A stretch of DNA of 64,000 nucleotides from Saprospiraceae bacterium (GCA_030729925.1 JANQWK010000060.1:1-64000); one strand, 5' to 3'; shown: positions 36,940 to 46,224, counted from the stretch's first letter. Notes: generated by a model from the letters alone, not told the origin. Translations and numbers: made by a program.

Positions 36940-37521
36940 TTATTCCTCAATCTCTACAATAAGTTCGACTTCTACCGTAATTCCTCTGGGCAGGCTCCCC
37001 ATACCTACGGCGCTCCGAGCGTGTTTGCCGCGGTCACCAAACACCTCCACCATCAAATCAGAAAAGCCGTTGATCACCTCGGGCTGATTGGTGAAATCAT
37101 CTACAGCATTAACCATCCCCAATACCTTAACGATTCTTTTCACCTTATCGAGGCTACCCAATTCAGCCTTAAGCACGGCCAACTGATTGATCGCAGTAAG
37201 TCTGGCTGCCTCATACCCTTCCTCAATCGTTCGCTCTGATCCAACTTTTCCGGTAATATAAGTTCCATCGGGCTTTTGTGGCCCTTTCCCGGCCAAGAAA
37301 AGCAGATTACCTGTTCGGACGACATTCACATAATTGGCCACCGGGTTGGATGCATTGGGCAATTCTATGCCCAGTTCAGCTAAGCGCGCGTCGGCAGAAG
37401 GCTCGGAAGCAACTGCTGCTGTTACGGGAGGCTCCGGCTGTGGATCGGGGTCTTTTGCGGGTGCGTTGCACGAAAACAATCCCAGTAAAACGGGGAAAAA
37501 AAACAGCATTACATACCTCAT
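36940..37521 (-). CDS. RidA/YjgF family lipoprotein
   Basis: A 193-residue RidA-fold protein with an N-terminal lipoprotein signal (FSC, Cys18) and a short Pro-rich linker. RidA proteins are usually cytoplasmic, so the lipid anchor is uncommon. The active-site Arg region RSAVGMGSLPRG with GITVEVELIVEIEE is present, and GNLLFLAGKGP matches the first RidA block. Expected role: imine/enamine deaminase, here probably in the periplasm. First gene of the four-gene operon. Confidence 0.82.
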   Translation of the reverse strand: MRYVMLFFFPVLLGLFSCNAPAKDPDPQPEPPVTAAVASEPSADARLAELGIELPNASNPVANYVNVVRTGNLLFLAGKGPQKPDGTYITGKVGSERTIEEGYEAARLTAINQLAVLKAELGSLDKVKRIVKVLGMVNAVDDFTNQPEVINGFSDLMVEVFGDRGKHARSAVGMGSLPRGITVEVELIVEIEE

Positions 37522-37555
37522 AGCTTGGTTGGTTTTGGTGAACCATCAAGTTACG

Positions 37556-37563
37556 CAAAATTA
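37556..37563 (-). promoter_or_regulatory. Candidate -7 box of the RidA/acylase operon
   Basis: Minus strand TAATTTTG matches TAnnTTTG and is 35 bp before the RidA start codon, in the 65-bp gap after accD. A -33 box is not clear. Confidence 0.4.
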
Positions 37564-37586
37564 CCAAATGCCTATACTTAAGCTGA

Positions 37587-38432
37587 TCAGCTCAGGTGAA
37601 AAAAGCCCAGCAGATCGCCCAGGCGTTCTTTCAGATCCTTTCGATCCACAATAAAATCGAGGAAGCCGTGTTCCAGCAAAAATTCGGACGTTTGGAATCC
37701 ATCGGGCAAGTCCCGCTTGATCGTCTCCTTGATCACCCGAGGACCTGCAAAACCAATAAGCGCTTCGGGTTCTGCAATATTAAGATCGCCCAGCATAGCG
37801 AAGGAAGCAGTAACCCCACCCGTGGTAGGATCCGTCATCAGGGAAATATATGGAATGCCGGCTTTCGCCATCAGAGACAATTTGGCCGAAGTCTTGGCCA
37901 TTTGCATCAAGGAATATGCCGACTCCATCATGCGGGCTCCCCCGGAGCGGGAAATAATCAGTAAAGGGATGCGGTGCTGCAGACAATGATCTATCGCGCG
38001 GGAAATCTTCTCGCCCACGACGGTTCCCATGGAACCACCAATAAACTGAAAGTCCATGGCAGCAATCACCAAAGGCTTGCGATGCACCTTTCCCACGCCC
38101 ACTGCCATAGCATCATTGAGATCTGTTTTCGTTTTCGCTTCGATCAAGCGCTGGGAATAAGGTTTGAGGTCTGAAAAATCCAGCGCATCCATTGCAATAA
38201 GATCATCGAAAAGCACCTCGTACTGACCATCGAAGATGATCTCGAAGTACTCTGCTGATCCGATACGAACGTGATAATTACACTTGGGGCACTTATGAAA
38301 ATTCTCTTTTAATTCTTTGCGGGTACTCGTCTGTTTGCACTTTTCACACTTGTACCAAAGGCCTTCGGGCGCTTCTTTCTTATTTCTGGTAGCAGTTTGA
38401 ATCCCGTCTTTCAATCGTTTGAACCAACCCAT
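37587..38432 (-). CDS. accD: Acetyl-CoA carboxylase carboxyltransferase subunit beta
   Basis: A 281-residue AccD. It has the N-terminal zinc ribbon CEKCKQ ... CPKCNY, then the crotonase-fold carboxyltransferase with GGSMGTVVGEK and SGGARMMES loops. It works with AccA, AccB and AccC (not in the window) to make malonyl-CoA for fatty acid synthesis. Monocistronic in appearance. Confidence 0.96.
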   Translation of the reverse strand: MGWFKRLKDGIQTATRNKKEAPEGLWYKCEKCKQTSTRKELKENFHKCPKCNYHVRIGSAEYFEIIFDGQYEVLFDDLIAMDALDFSDLKPYSQRLIEAKTKTDLNDAMAVGVGKVHRKPLVIAAMDFQFIGGSMGTVVGEKISRAIDHCLQHRIPLLIISRSGGARMMESAYSLMQMAKTSAKLSLMAKAGIPYISLMTDPTTGGVTASFAMLGDLNIAEPEALIGFAGPRVIKETIKRDLPDGFQTSEFLLEHGFLDFIVDRKDLKERLGDLLGFFHLS

Positions 38433-38458
38433 ACAATTAGTTTAACTTTTTGTGGCCT

Positions 38459-38466
38459 CAAAAATA
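38459..38466 (-). promoter_or_regulatory. Candidate -7 box of accD
   Basis: Minus strand TATTTTTG agrees with TAnnTTTG. It is 27 bp upstream of the accD ATG. No -33 element at the usual distance was found. Confidence 0.35.
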
Positions 38467-38624
38467 CACAAACAAAGCTCAAATTTAAAATTAGGGATTA
38501 TAATCGGAAAACTAATTATCTGCTTTCAAAGAAAAGCCATGCATGCCAAAATCTATGCCCTGCCGGCAAATTTTTATGAATTTTCTCTATTTTGTGCCTT
38601 GAGCAATTAAATAGACAAACCAAC

Positions 38625-40049
38625 ATGACAAAGAAAATCCCCTTACACTGGAAGATCATCATCGGGTTGATCCTGGGAATTATATATTCGTTGATTTCGA
38701 GCAATTTTGGCTGGAACAGCTTTACCATTAATTGGATAGATCCCTTTGGAACCATATTTATCCGCTTGCTTAAGTTCATCGCCATACCTTTAGTCTTGTT
38801 TTCGATCATTTCGGGAGTCGCAAGTCTGCCGGATCCTTCCAAGCTGGGGCGTATGGGCGCAAAAACCCTTGGTGCTTATCTAATTACGACGGTTTTTGCG
38901 GTAAGTGTGGGTCTGCTCTTGGTTAATGTATTCAAGCCGGGGGAATATGTAGCGGAGGAGCAGCGCATCAAGAACAGGATAAAGTATGAGGTTTGGGTAA
39001 AACAAACCACAGGTGTAGAACTGTTGGACGGCGTTAATTATTCGGCTGATCCCCAATACGCTGGCTATTTGGATGATGCTGCCACGGAACTGGACAGGGA
39101 AGCGGGCAACCAGACTGTTGAATCGCGGATGGAGGCTGCTCAGGATTTGAAATCTACCACTCCACTGCAGTTTATCGTCGATTTTGTACCGGATAATATT
39201 TTTGCAGCCCTTAGCGATGGGGGAAAAATGCTGCAAGTCATCTTTTTTGGGATCTTCTTTGGAATAGTCATGATTTTATTGCCCCGCGAGACCACCCAAC
39301 CTGTGCTGGCGGTCATCAATGGCGCCAATGAAGTATTCCTCAAAATGGTAGAGCTCATCATGAATGCGGCGCCTTTTTTTGTCTTTGCGCTCATGGCTGG
39401 AGTCATTGCCAAGATGGCCAATACCCCGGGGGAAGTGTTGGAAATATTCAAAGGACTCCTCTCCTACTCCGTAACCGTGTTACTCGGATTATTGATCATG
39501 ATATTTGTCGTTTACCCGGCCATTTTGCTTTTCATGGTGCGCAAAATTGGTTATTTGGAATTCTTCAAACGGTTCAGTCCCGCACAATTTTTAGCCTTTT
39601 CTACCAGTTCCAGTGCGGCCACACTACCGGTCACCATGGAATGTGTTCGCGACAATCTGGGGGTTTCCAAAAATGTCACCAACTTCGTTTTGCCGATAGG
39701 CGCCACCGTCAATATGGACGGAACCAGTTTGTACCAGGCTGTAGCGGTAGTTTTCCTGGCGCAGATGCACCTTGTTGACTTGACCTTTGACCAGCAGCTG
39801 ACCATCGTCCTGACGGCTACGCTGGCATCCATAGGATCGGCAGCAGTACCCAGTGCCGGATTGGTCATGCTCATTGTGGTATTACAATCTGTGGGCCTGA
39901 ATCCAGCCTGGATTGCCATCATATTTCCTGTGGATCGCATTCTGGACATGTTTCGCACCGTGGTCAACGTTACTGGAGACGCGACGGTTTCGACCCTTAT
40001 TGCCCAAACCGAGGGTGAACTCAGCTATGATCCTGAACTAAAAATTTAA
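38625..40049 (+). CDS. Dicarboxylate/amino acid:cation symporter (DAACS)
   Basis: From the ATG at 38625, 474 residues. The DAACS family signature is present: SSSAATLPVTMECV hairpin loop (SSSxATLP) and the GATVNMDGT motif in the following transmembrane segment. The protein has eight to nine membrane helices and an unusually long soluble loop near residues 120-190 that holds VESRMEAAQDLKST. It probably carries glutamate, aspartate or C4-dicarboxylates with Na+ or H+. The start upstream at 38592 would add 11 unlikely residues. Confidence 0.92.
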   Translation: MTKKIPLHWKIIIGLILGIIYSLISSNFGWNSFTINWIDPFGTIFIRLLKFIAIPLVLFSIISGVASLPDPSKLGRMGAKTLGAYLITTVFAVSVGLLLVNVFKPGEYVAEEQRIKNRIKYEVWVKQTTGVELLDGVNYSADPQYAGYLDDAATELDREAGNQTVESRMEAAQDLKSTTPLQFIVDFVPDNIFAALSDGGKMLQVIFFGIFFGIVMILLPRETTQPVLAVINGANEVFLKMVELIMNAAPFFVFALMAGVIAKMANTPGEVLEIFKGLLSYSVTVLLGLLIMIFVVYPAILLFMVRKIGYLEFFKRFSPAQFLAFSTSSSAATLPVTMECVRDNLGVSKNVTNFVLPIGATVNMDGTSLYQAVAVVFLAQMHLVDLTFDQQLTIVLTATLASIGSAAVPSAGLVMLIVVLQSVGLNPAWIAIIFPVDRILDMFRTVVNVTGDATVSTLIAQTEGELSYDPELKI

Positions 40050-40063
40050 CCTGAACAACCGAT

Positions 40064-40600
40064 ATGGAAGACAAGCTATCTTTGGGTCCGGGTTCCCGTG
40101 TAAGGCACCCGGCCTTTGGGGACGGCGTGGTTATTGCCCTACACCCTGCTGCGTATGATGTTTCTTTTATGCTGTATGGCATAAAGAGCGTTGGAAGGGA
40201 TTATGACAAATGGGAAATCATAGAAGCTGTCCCTGCGCAGGAAGCAGTGACCTTCTCTGACATGGAAAAATCCCTGATCCGCATCCTGCGGTATTACAGT
40301 GATTTTAGTGAGGTTACCCCACTGGGCGACAAATGGATCGGTGGAGTCCTCGTACTCCGCCCGGGGTCGGATGAATACCAGGCCAAAGAAATCCCCATGG
40401 AGACCTTCTTTCACAAGATAGTGATGGTTCGAGATCGCCTGCGGGTAATGGAACAACGCATCAATAGCAGCAACCTGGAAGATGAAGAAAAAGTCAACTT
40501 GCAGCAATATATTACACGCATTTATGGCAGCCTAACCTCCTTCAACGTCCTTTTTAAACACAAAGAAGATCAATTTGTTGGAGAAAAGAAAACAACATGA
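40064..40600 (+). CDS. Hypothetical protein with N-terminal Tudor/SH3-like segment
   Basis: A 178-residue protein. Residues 10-45 (GSRVRHPAFGDGVVIAL, ending in DKWEI) resemble the Tudor-like tail of UvrD/PcrA helicases, which contacts RNA polymerase. No other motif is recognised. It overlaps the next gene by four bases (ATGA) and is therefore co-translated with the TlpA-like lipoprotein. The link to transcription or repair is only inferred. Confidence 0.62.
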   Translation: MEDKLSLGPGSRVRHPAFGDGVVIALHPAAYDVSFMLYGIKSVGRDYDKWEIIEAVPAQEAVTFSDMEKSLIRILRYYSDFSEVTPLGDKWIGGVLVLRPGSDEYQAKEIPMETFFHKIVMVRDRLRVMEQRINSSNLEDEEKVNLQQYITRIYGSLTSFNVLFKHKEDQFVGEKKTT

Positions 40601-41946
40601 AATCACCTGGACTACCTGTTTTTTTGCTGATCGCACTGGCTATGGCAGCCACCAGCTGCTTTAAAATTGACAACACCTTCACCGGGCTGGCTCCGGGTTC
40701 TTGGCGGGCTACGCTGGAATTGGAAGAACAGTTTATCACCCATAACCCCAAAGGGAAACCCCTGCCTGAAAAACTCAACTGGGAGTTTGAGGAAGTCACC
40801 AAGGGGGAGTTGCCCTTCGTATTTGAGGTCATCTATACCGACGATAGTACCTTCCACCTCGAAATCATCAACGGACCTGAGCGGATCAAAGTTGAGGACA
40901 TCCATTTGGGAAGGGACTTGCAGCTAGCCCGAGATACCATTTATATCAATTTTCCAATATTTGACAGCCATATCCAGGCATTCGTAGAGGAGAACCTGAT
41001 CGAGGGAGAATGGGTCGTTCGCAACCGGACTATGGAAAACGGCGCTCCGTATGTAGTCCCTTTTTTAGCCCGGCACGGGCAAAACCACCGATTTACCACC
41101 CTCAAAAAACCACCGGTGGCGGATATTAGCGGAAAATGGGAAGTTGACTTTGAAGTAGAAACCGACCATCCTTTCAAGGGAATAGCAGAGTTTCAGCAGG
41201 ACGGCAATGAACTGACAGGGACTTTCCTTACAGAAACCGGCGATTACCGATACCTGGAGGGCACTGTACAAGCCAATAAAATCTATCTTTCCTGTTTCGA
41301 CGGCAGTCATGCCTATCTGTTTGAAGGCAAAATACAGGAAGACGGCAGTCTCATAGGATCTTACGCAGCGGGTATTCATTACCAGACCCTTTGGACTGGC
41401 AAAAAAAATGAAAACTTCGAATTGCGTCACCCTGATAGCCTGACTTTTCTCAAGCCGGGTTACGACAAATTCGCTTTTTCTTTTGAAGATGCAAACGGTC
41501 AGGTAGTCTCTTTGGAAGACGAGCGCTTCCGCGGAAAAGTGACTTTGGTGCAGCTGATGGGAACCTGGTGTCCTAATTGTCGCGATGAAACTACTTTTTT
41601 GGTGGATTATATCCAAAAAAACCCCGAACTTGAATTCGAAGTAGTCGCATTGGCTTTTGAGCGACAGCGGGAAAAGGAAAAAGCCATCCGAGCTATTAAT
41701 ATTTACCGGGAAAAATTCCAAATGGACTACCCCATCCTGCTGGCCGGAAATGAAGACAAAAACGATGCTTCGGAAGTTTTACCCATGCTCAACACAGTGG
41801 TAGCCTTCCCCACCTTGATCATTATGGACAAAAAAGGAGCCATACGACGCATTCATACCGGTTTTTCGGGTCCTGCAACCAGTACTTATGAAAGCTTTAC
41901 CCGAGAATTTGACCAGATGCTCCGTGACCTCATTGCAGAACCCTGA
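40597..41946 (+). CDS. TlpA-family thioredoxin-like lipoprotein
   Basis: A 449-residue exported protein. A lipoprotein signal ends at Cys21-Phe (TSCF). The middle region is beta-rich with repeated EFQQDGNELTGTF-like segments. The C-terminal redoxin domain has the active-site pair in GTWCPNC (about 325-331). It probably reduces disulphides in the periplasm, for cytochrome maturation or repair. Its start overlaps the stop of the preceding gene. Confidence 0.88.
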   Translation: MKSPGLPVFLLIALAMAATSCFKIDNTFTGLAPGSWRATLELEEQFITHNPKGKPLPEKLNWEFEEVTKGELPFVFEVIYTDDSTFHLEIINGPERIKVEDIHLGRDLQLARDTIYINFPIFDSHIQAFVEENLIEGEWVVRNRTMENGAPYVVPFLARHGQNHRFTTLKKPPVADISGKWEVDFEVETDHPFKGIAEFQQDGNELTGTFLTETGDYRYLEGTVQANKIYLSCFDGSHAYLFEGKIQEDGSLIGSYAAGIHYQTLWTGKKNENFELRHPDSLTFLKPGYDKFAFSFEDANGQVVSLEDERFRGKVTLVQLMGTWCPNCRDETTFLVDYIQKNPELEFEVVALAFERQREKEKAIRAINIYREKFQMDYPILLAGNEDKNDASEVLPMLNTVVAFPTLIIMDKKGAIRRIHTGFSGPATSTYESFTREFDQMLRDLIAEP

Positions 41947-41999
41947 ACTTTCTTATATCTTAGCTGCTAATCCCATTATTAACCAGTTTACCGTCCAAC

Positions 42000-44390
42000 A
42001 TGAATCCGAATGAAGTAATTTTAGCCTGCCATGAGGCAAACAGCGATATAGCTGATTCTCTGTCCCGTACACTGGCAGGCTCCGGCTACACCCTCAAACA
42101 AATGCGGGCAGCTGGCAATGAGTTGGAGCATACACTGGCTGAACAGCTTGGTGCTACGAACTTACCCACCCTAATGTTGATTAGCGACAACTTCCTGAAA
42201 TCGGCCAATTGCCTCGAAGGCATGTTGCCTTTAGCCAATGATGCCTCCCGAAAAATAACCTATATTTTTACCGAAGGCAAAGCTTCCGATCCGGAGACCG
42301 GGGAAACTTATGCAGTGCCCACCGTAATTGACCGGATTGGTGACATGATCCGATACATTACCTTCTGGCACGACCAAACCCTGGAAATTCGGAACACCAA
42401 AAGCAGCGTTTCGGGAAGTGACATGGAAGATTTTCAGGAATATTTCAGAAGAATACGAGAAATTGCCAATGATGCAGGGGAGTTTTTGCGCCTCCTGCGC
42501 AGCAGTGCCCCCCTCACTTTGGATGAATTTACCGCCAATGACTTCCAGGCTTTTTTTGTGTTCCTGGACGACCAAGAGGCATGGCAAAAGTTCCAGGAAA
42601 GCCCTCCTGTCGAAATGCCGGTGGAAGCAGAAGCAGATCTCACCCTTGCAGAATCTGCCCCCCCGGAAACCGGTCTTGCTATGGATACGCCGCATATCCA
42701 TCCAGAAGCAGCCGAAAACGACCTTACCCTCATCGCCGAACCAGTTGATTTGGAACCAAGCGATATGGAGCAAAACGATGCGATGGGGCAGGACTCTCAG
42801 CAACTGATTAAACAAGGTATTAAAGCCTTTGATGAGGGCAGGTTTGAGGAAGGAATTTCCATTATCGGACAGGTTGTAGAACTCAATCCGGGAGACAATG
42901 ACCTGCGTTATCATTACGCCATGATGCTGGCTCATAATGACCAGCACTTGGATGAAGCCGTTGATCAATTGAAGCTCGTACTGGAGGTCAATCCTTCCAA
43001 AGAAGAGGCGCTCATGCTTTCCGGTAGATTGGCCGAACAGCAACAACGGTTTTCTGATGCCAAAGGCTTTTTCCAGCGGGTGCTGGAACTGAACCCTCAA
43101 CATCCCGAAGTACATTACAAGTTGGCTAATATCATGCTGAACCACTTTGAAGATCAGGCAGATGAAGCCGCCAGGCACCTGCTCGAGGGAGCAGAGCAGC
43201 ATACTGATAACGCCGAAAAACTTTTCCGGTATGCGCGTATGATAGCTAATCTTGAAGGGTACACAGAAAATGCAGAAGCTTTGTTCCGACAAGTTTTGGA
43301 TCTTCAACCCGATCATGCCCCCAGCTATCTCGAACTGGCACATTTGCTAAAACATCAGCATGCCCACGAAGCAGCTTGGGAGGCTTATCAACAAGCTGTC
43401 CAATTCAAACCGGAACTGGCAACGTCTGAATGGGATATCTTTTTTGCGCTACCAGAACCAGAACCAATCCAGGAGCCGCCCGTGGAAAGTCCTACCATTA
43501 TTCCTACACCAAAAGTTGCACCCATGTCCGAACAGGAAGCCATCAAGGCCTTGATAGATAATATTCACCAATTGCAGTCCCTGCTTGAAGAGAAGCAAAA
43601 ACAAGCGCAAAGCAAGGAAGTCAACCATGCAAAGATTGTATTGATCACAGGTGCCAGTTCGGGAATTGGCAAAGCTACCGCCAACGCTTTTGCCGCTGAA
43701 GGCTACCGACTTATCCTGAATGCCAGAAGGGGCGATAAACTAGCAGCTTTGAAAGCGGAGCTTGAAGCCGCTCACCAGGCTGATATCATCCTGATGCCTT
43801 TTGATATCACACAGTATGCATCGGTTGCCCAGGCCTGGGAAGCCTTGCCGGAGGAGTGGAAATCCGTAGATGTACTGGTCAATAACGCAGGTAAAGCAAA
43901 GGGTCTGGCTCCCATCCATGAGGGAGAGCTTCGGCATTGGGAAGAAATGATTGATACCAACCTAAAAGGGTTGCTGTACATTACCCGATTGGTTACCCCA
44001 CAAATGGTCGCGCGCAAAACCGGACACATCGTCAATGTGAGTTCGACTGCAGGCAAAGACGCTTACCCCAACGGCAATGTTTACTGTGCTACAAAGTTTG
44101 CTGTTGAGGCGCTCACCAAAACCATGCGGCTCGACTTACACAAATACGGCATCAGGGTTAGTCAGGTGGCTCCCGGACATGTAGAAGAAACAGAATTTGC
44201 CTTAGTCAGGTTCGACGGCAACGCCGAACGGGCAAAAATATACGAAGATTTTAAGCCACTTAGTGCTCAGGATGTAGCCGATGCCATCTTATACATGGTC
44301 AATCGGCCTCCACATGTAAACGTACAGGACATCCTGCTGATGAGTACCCAGCAGGCCAGTGCGACAGTCGTAGATCGAAGTGGCCGCTAA
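42000..44390 (+). CDS. TIR-like / TPR / short-chain dehydrogenase fusion protein
   Basis: A 796-residue protein with no signal peptide. (1) Residues 1-145 look TIR-like: VILACHEANSDIADSLSRTL (box 1, near 7-26) and a SANCLEGML stretch with Glu73 near the usual catalytic Glu. (2) An acidic, low-complexity linker covers about 180-260. (3) About four or five TPRs occupy 265-470 (for example EGISIIGQVVELNPGDNDLRYHYA). (4) A Pro-rich linker. (5) Residues ~545-790 form a classical SDR with TGASSGIG (550-557), Ser681/682, Tyr695 and Lys699, most like YdfG/serine dehydrogenase types. Function unknown. It converges with the thioesterase gene (3-bp gap). Confidence 0.82.
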   Translation: MNPNEVILACHEANSDIADSLSRTLAGSGYTLKQMRAAGNELEHTLAEQLGATNLPTLMLISDNFLKSANCLEGMLPLANDASRKITYIFTEGKASDPETGETYAVPTVIDRIGDMIRYITFWHDQTLEIRNTKSSVSGSDMEDFQEYFRRIREIANDAGEFLRLLRSSAPLTLDEFTANDFQAFFVFLDDQEAWQKFQESPPVEMPVEAEADLTLAESAPPETGLAMDTPHIHPEAAENDLTLIAEPVDLEPSDMEQNDAMGQDSQQLIKQGIKAFDEGRFEEGISIIGQVVELNPGDNDLRYHYAMMLAHNDQHLDEAVDQLKLVLEVNPSKEEALMLSGRLAEQQQRFSDAKGFFQRVLELNPQHPEVHYKLANIMLNHFEDQADEAARHLLEGAEQHTDNAEKLFRYARMIANLEGYTENAEALFRQVLDLQPDHAPSYLELAHLLKHQHAHEAAWEAYQQAVQFKPELATSEWDIFFALPEPEPIQEPPVESPTIIPTPKVAPMSEQEAIKALIDNIHQLQSLLEEKQKQAQSKEVNHAKIVLITGASSGIGKATANAFAAEGYRLILNARRGDKLAALKAELEAAHQADIILMPFDITQYASVAQAWEALPEEWKSVDVLVNNAGKAKGLAPIHEGELRHWEEMIDTNLKGLLYITRLVTPQMVARKTGHIVNVSSTAGKDAYPNGNVYCATKFAVEALTKTMRLDLHKYGIRVSQVAPGHVEETEFALVRFDGNAERAKIYEDFKPLSAQDVADAILYMVNRPPHVNVQDILLMSTQQASATVVDRSGR

Positions 44391-44393
44391 GGT

Positions 44394-44930
44394 TTAATCC
44401 GGCATGGAGCCGAAAAAGCTTTTAAGATACTTGGCATTTTCGGCTTTCATGCGACCACTCAGAATCAGTCTCACCTCCCGCCGACGTGGCGCAGACTCAT
44501 ACCGGGTTTGTTCTATTTCGGTAAGCGGAATGACATCCGGTATCGGAATGGGCTTGCCCGTAGTCTCGTTAATCCCTACGAAAGTATAATAGGCATGGTT
44601 GCATCTCCTGGGATTCTTTCCTTTGATATCGGCTGCGAACACCTCGACATATACCTCTACAGAACTGTTGAACGCGCGGGTAACCGTAGCCTCGAGTGTA
44701 ACGATCTCCCCTACTTTAATGGGCTTTTGAAAAGAAACGTGGTCAACTGAAGCTGTCACTACATGTGCTTCGCAATGTTTTCCTGCACAGATACCGCTCA
44801 CGATATCCATCCATCGAAGCAGGTTGCCCCCCATCAGATTGCCCATGGGGTTGGTATCATTGGGCATCACCATCTCGGTCATCACCGAACGGGAATCGCT
44901 TACGCGTTTGGGGTGAAGGGTCTCACTCAT
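44394..44930 (-). CDS. Acyl-CoA thioesterase (hotdog fold)
   Basis: A 178-residue hotdog thioesterase. The family pattern NPMGNLMGGNLLRWMD (about 25-40) holds the Asp of the active site, and HVSFQKPIKVGEIVTLEATV fits YciA/BACH-type enzymes. It hydrolyses acyl-CoA, likely medium or long chain. Last gene of the lipB operon (20 bp after the preceding gene). Confidence 0.88.
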   Translation of the reverse strand: MSETLHPKRVSDSRSVMTEMVMPNDTNPMGNLMGGNLLRWMDIVSGICAGKHCEAHVVTASVDHVSFQKPIKVGEIVTLEATVTRAFNSSVEVYVEVFAADIKGKNPRRCNHAYYTFVGINETTGKPIPIPDVIPLTEIEQTRYESAPRRREVRLILSGRMKAENAKYLKSFFGSMPD

Positions 44931-44949
44931 TTTTTAGGGACATTTTTTA

Positions 44950-45348
44950 TCAACGAATCATCACTCCCCTGCGTTGCAGGAAAGGGATTGGGGTAAAATA
45001 ATCTTCGTGCATCGTTCCGTGGACAAACACATACTTTTTGTCGTAGAGGTACTGTTCAAACAAAAAACTGACCCAAAACTCATGGGTCAAGTCAAACAAT
45101 TCAATGTGAATAGGCTCCACCTGAACCACCTGCATGGGGCCAATTTCTTCAAAAAAATGTCTGAGTGTTGTCGTTTTACGGGACTCCCCTTCCAGTTCTC
45201 CGTATCCCCTTGCACTTACCAGTACAAACCGAATAGGCACCTCTTTCAGGTTAATCAGAAAAACATCCCAAAATTCTTTTTCATCAGGGCGTGGCACAAC
45301 CGCAACCACAAGGTCTTCCACCTTTTTTATCGGAATATCCTTTTTCAT
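44950..45348 (-). CDS. Conserved-looking hypothetical protein in the lipB operon
   Basis: A 132-residue protein of mixed beta and alpha content with no signal peptide (starts KKDIPIKKVEDLVVAVVPRPDEKEFWDV). A Phe/Trp/Asp-rich centre (HIELFDLTHEFWVSFLFEQYLYDKKYVF) stands out. It is four bases downstream of lipB and 20 bp before the thioesterase gene. No family recognised. Confidence 0.72.
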   Translation of the reverse strand: MKKDIPIKKVEDLVVAVVPRPDEKEFWDVFLINLKEVPIRFVLVSARGYGELEGESRKTTTLRHFFEEIGPMQVVQVEPIHIELFDLTHEFWVSFLFEQYLYDKKYVFVHGTMHEDYFTPIPFLQRRGVMIR

Positions 45349-45352
45349 TTAT

Positions 45353-46093
45353 TCAACTGTTTTGAGCCGCTTCTGCCCAGGCAAAGCCAAAAACTTCCTG
45401 GAAATGCCGCTTAACTTCTGCTTTAACCTCATCCATTGCCACCTCGTGCCCCAATTCAGCTTGCAAAGAGGTCACCGTTTTGTTCGGATCAGCTATGCCA
45501 CACGGTACAATGTAATCGAAGTGCATCAAGTTGGTATTGACGTTGAAAGCAAACCCATGCATGGTAACCCAGCGGCTCAAGTGCACCCCAATCGCACAAA
45601 TCTTTCGCATGGGGCGATTTCCATCCGGCTCCAGCCATACCCCGGTAAAGCCATCGGATCGCACACCGGCCAGACCATAAGTACTCAGGGTGCGAATCAC
45701 TACCTCCTCCAGGTAGCGTACATACCGATGCACATCCGAAAAGAAACCATCCAGGTCAAAAATAGGGTAAGCCACCAACTGACCCGGTCCGTGGTAAGTA
45801 ATATCACCGCCACGATTGATCTTAAAAAACTCAAAACCAAGTTCTTCCAGCGCAGGCGCACTCATCAGCAAGTGATCTGCCGAACCGCTCTTTCCAAGCG
45901 TAAATACCGGACGATGCTCACAAAACAGCAACTGATGGTTGCGAACCGGCGTCATTTCCGGCAATGTGCCTGCTTTAGCCAGTTGCCTAAGCTCCAGCTT
46001 GTCCCGAATCAAGCCGTCCATCAACGACTGTTGAAGATCCCAGGCATCCCGGTAAGAAATACAGCCTAAATCTTTAAAGGTTATTTTTTCCAT
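45353..46093 (-). CDS. lipB: Lipoyl(octanoyl) transferase
   Basis: From the ATG at 46093, 246 residues. LipB motifs: RGGDITYHGPGQLVAYPIF, the catalytic-Lys segment KICAIGVHLSRWVTMHGFA and IVPCGI with the acyl-enzyme Cys. It transfers octanoyl from ACP to lipoate-dependent enzymes. The in-frame codons upstream of the ATG do not look like LipB, so that start is preferred. It opens the operon with a hypothetical protein and a thioesterase. Confidence 0.95.
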   Translation of the reverse strand: MEKITFKDLGCISYRDAWDLQQSLMDGLIRDKLELRQLAKAGTLPEMTPVRNHQLLFCEHRPVFTLGKSGSADHLLMSAPALEELGFEFFKINRGGDITYHGPGQLVAYPIFDLDGFFSDVHRYVRYLEEVVIRTLSTYGLAGVRSDGFTGVWLEPDGNRPMRKICAIGVHLSRWVTMHGFAFNVNTNLMHFDYIVPCGIADPNKTVTSLQAELGHEVAMDEVKAEVKRHFQEVFGFAWAEAAQNS

Positions 46094-46197
46094 GGCAAAT
46101 TGTTGCGAAAATACGTAAAATTCAGGTCTATCCCCTAAAAAACAAAAACATGACAATCAAATGATACTTACCTCACTTCATTTTTGATCAATGGGTT

Positions 46198-46205
46198 TAT
46201 CTTTG
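46198..46205 (+). promoter_or_regulatory. -7 box of the beta-propeller lipoprotein gene
   Basis: TATCTTTG matches TAnnTTTG exactly and lies 19 bp before the ATG at 46225. A -33 TTTG is not at standard distance. Confidence 0.45.
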
Positions 46206-46224
46206 CGGCAACAAAAAAACAGGC

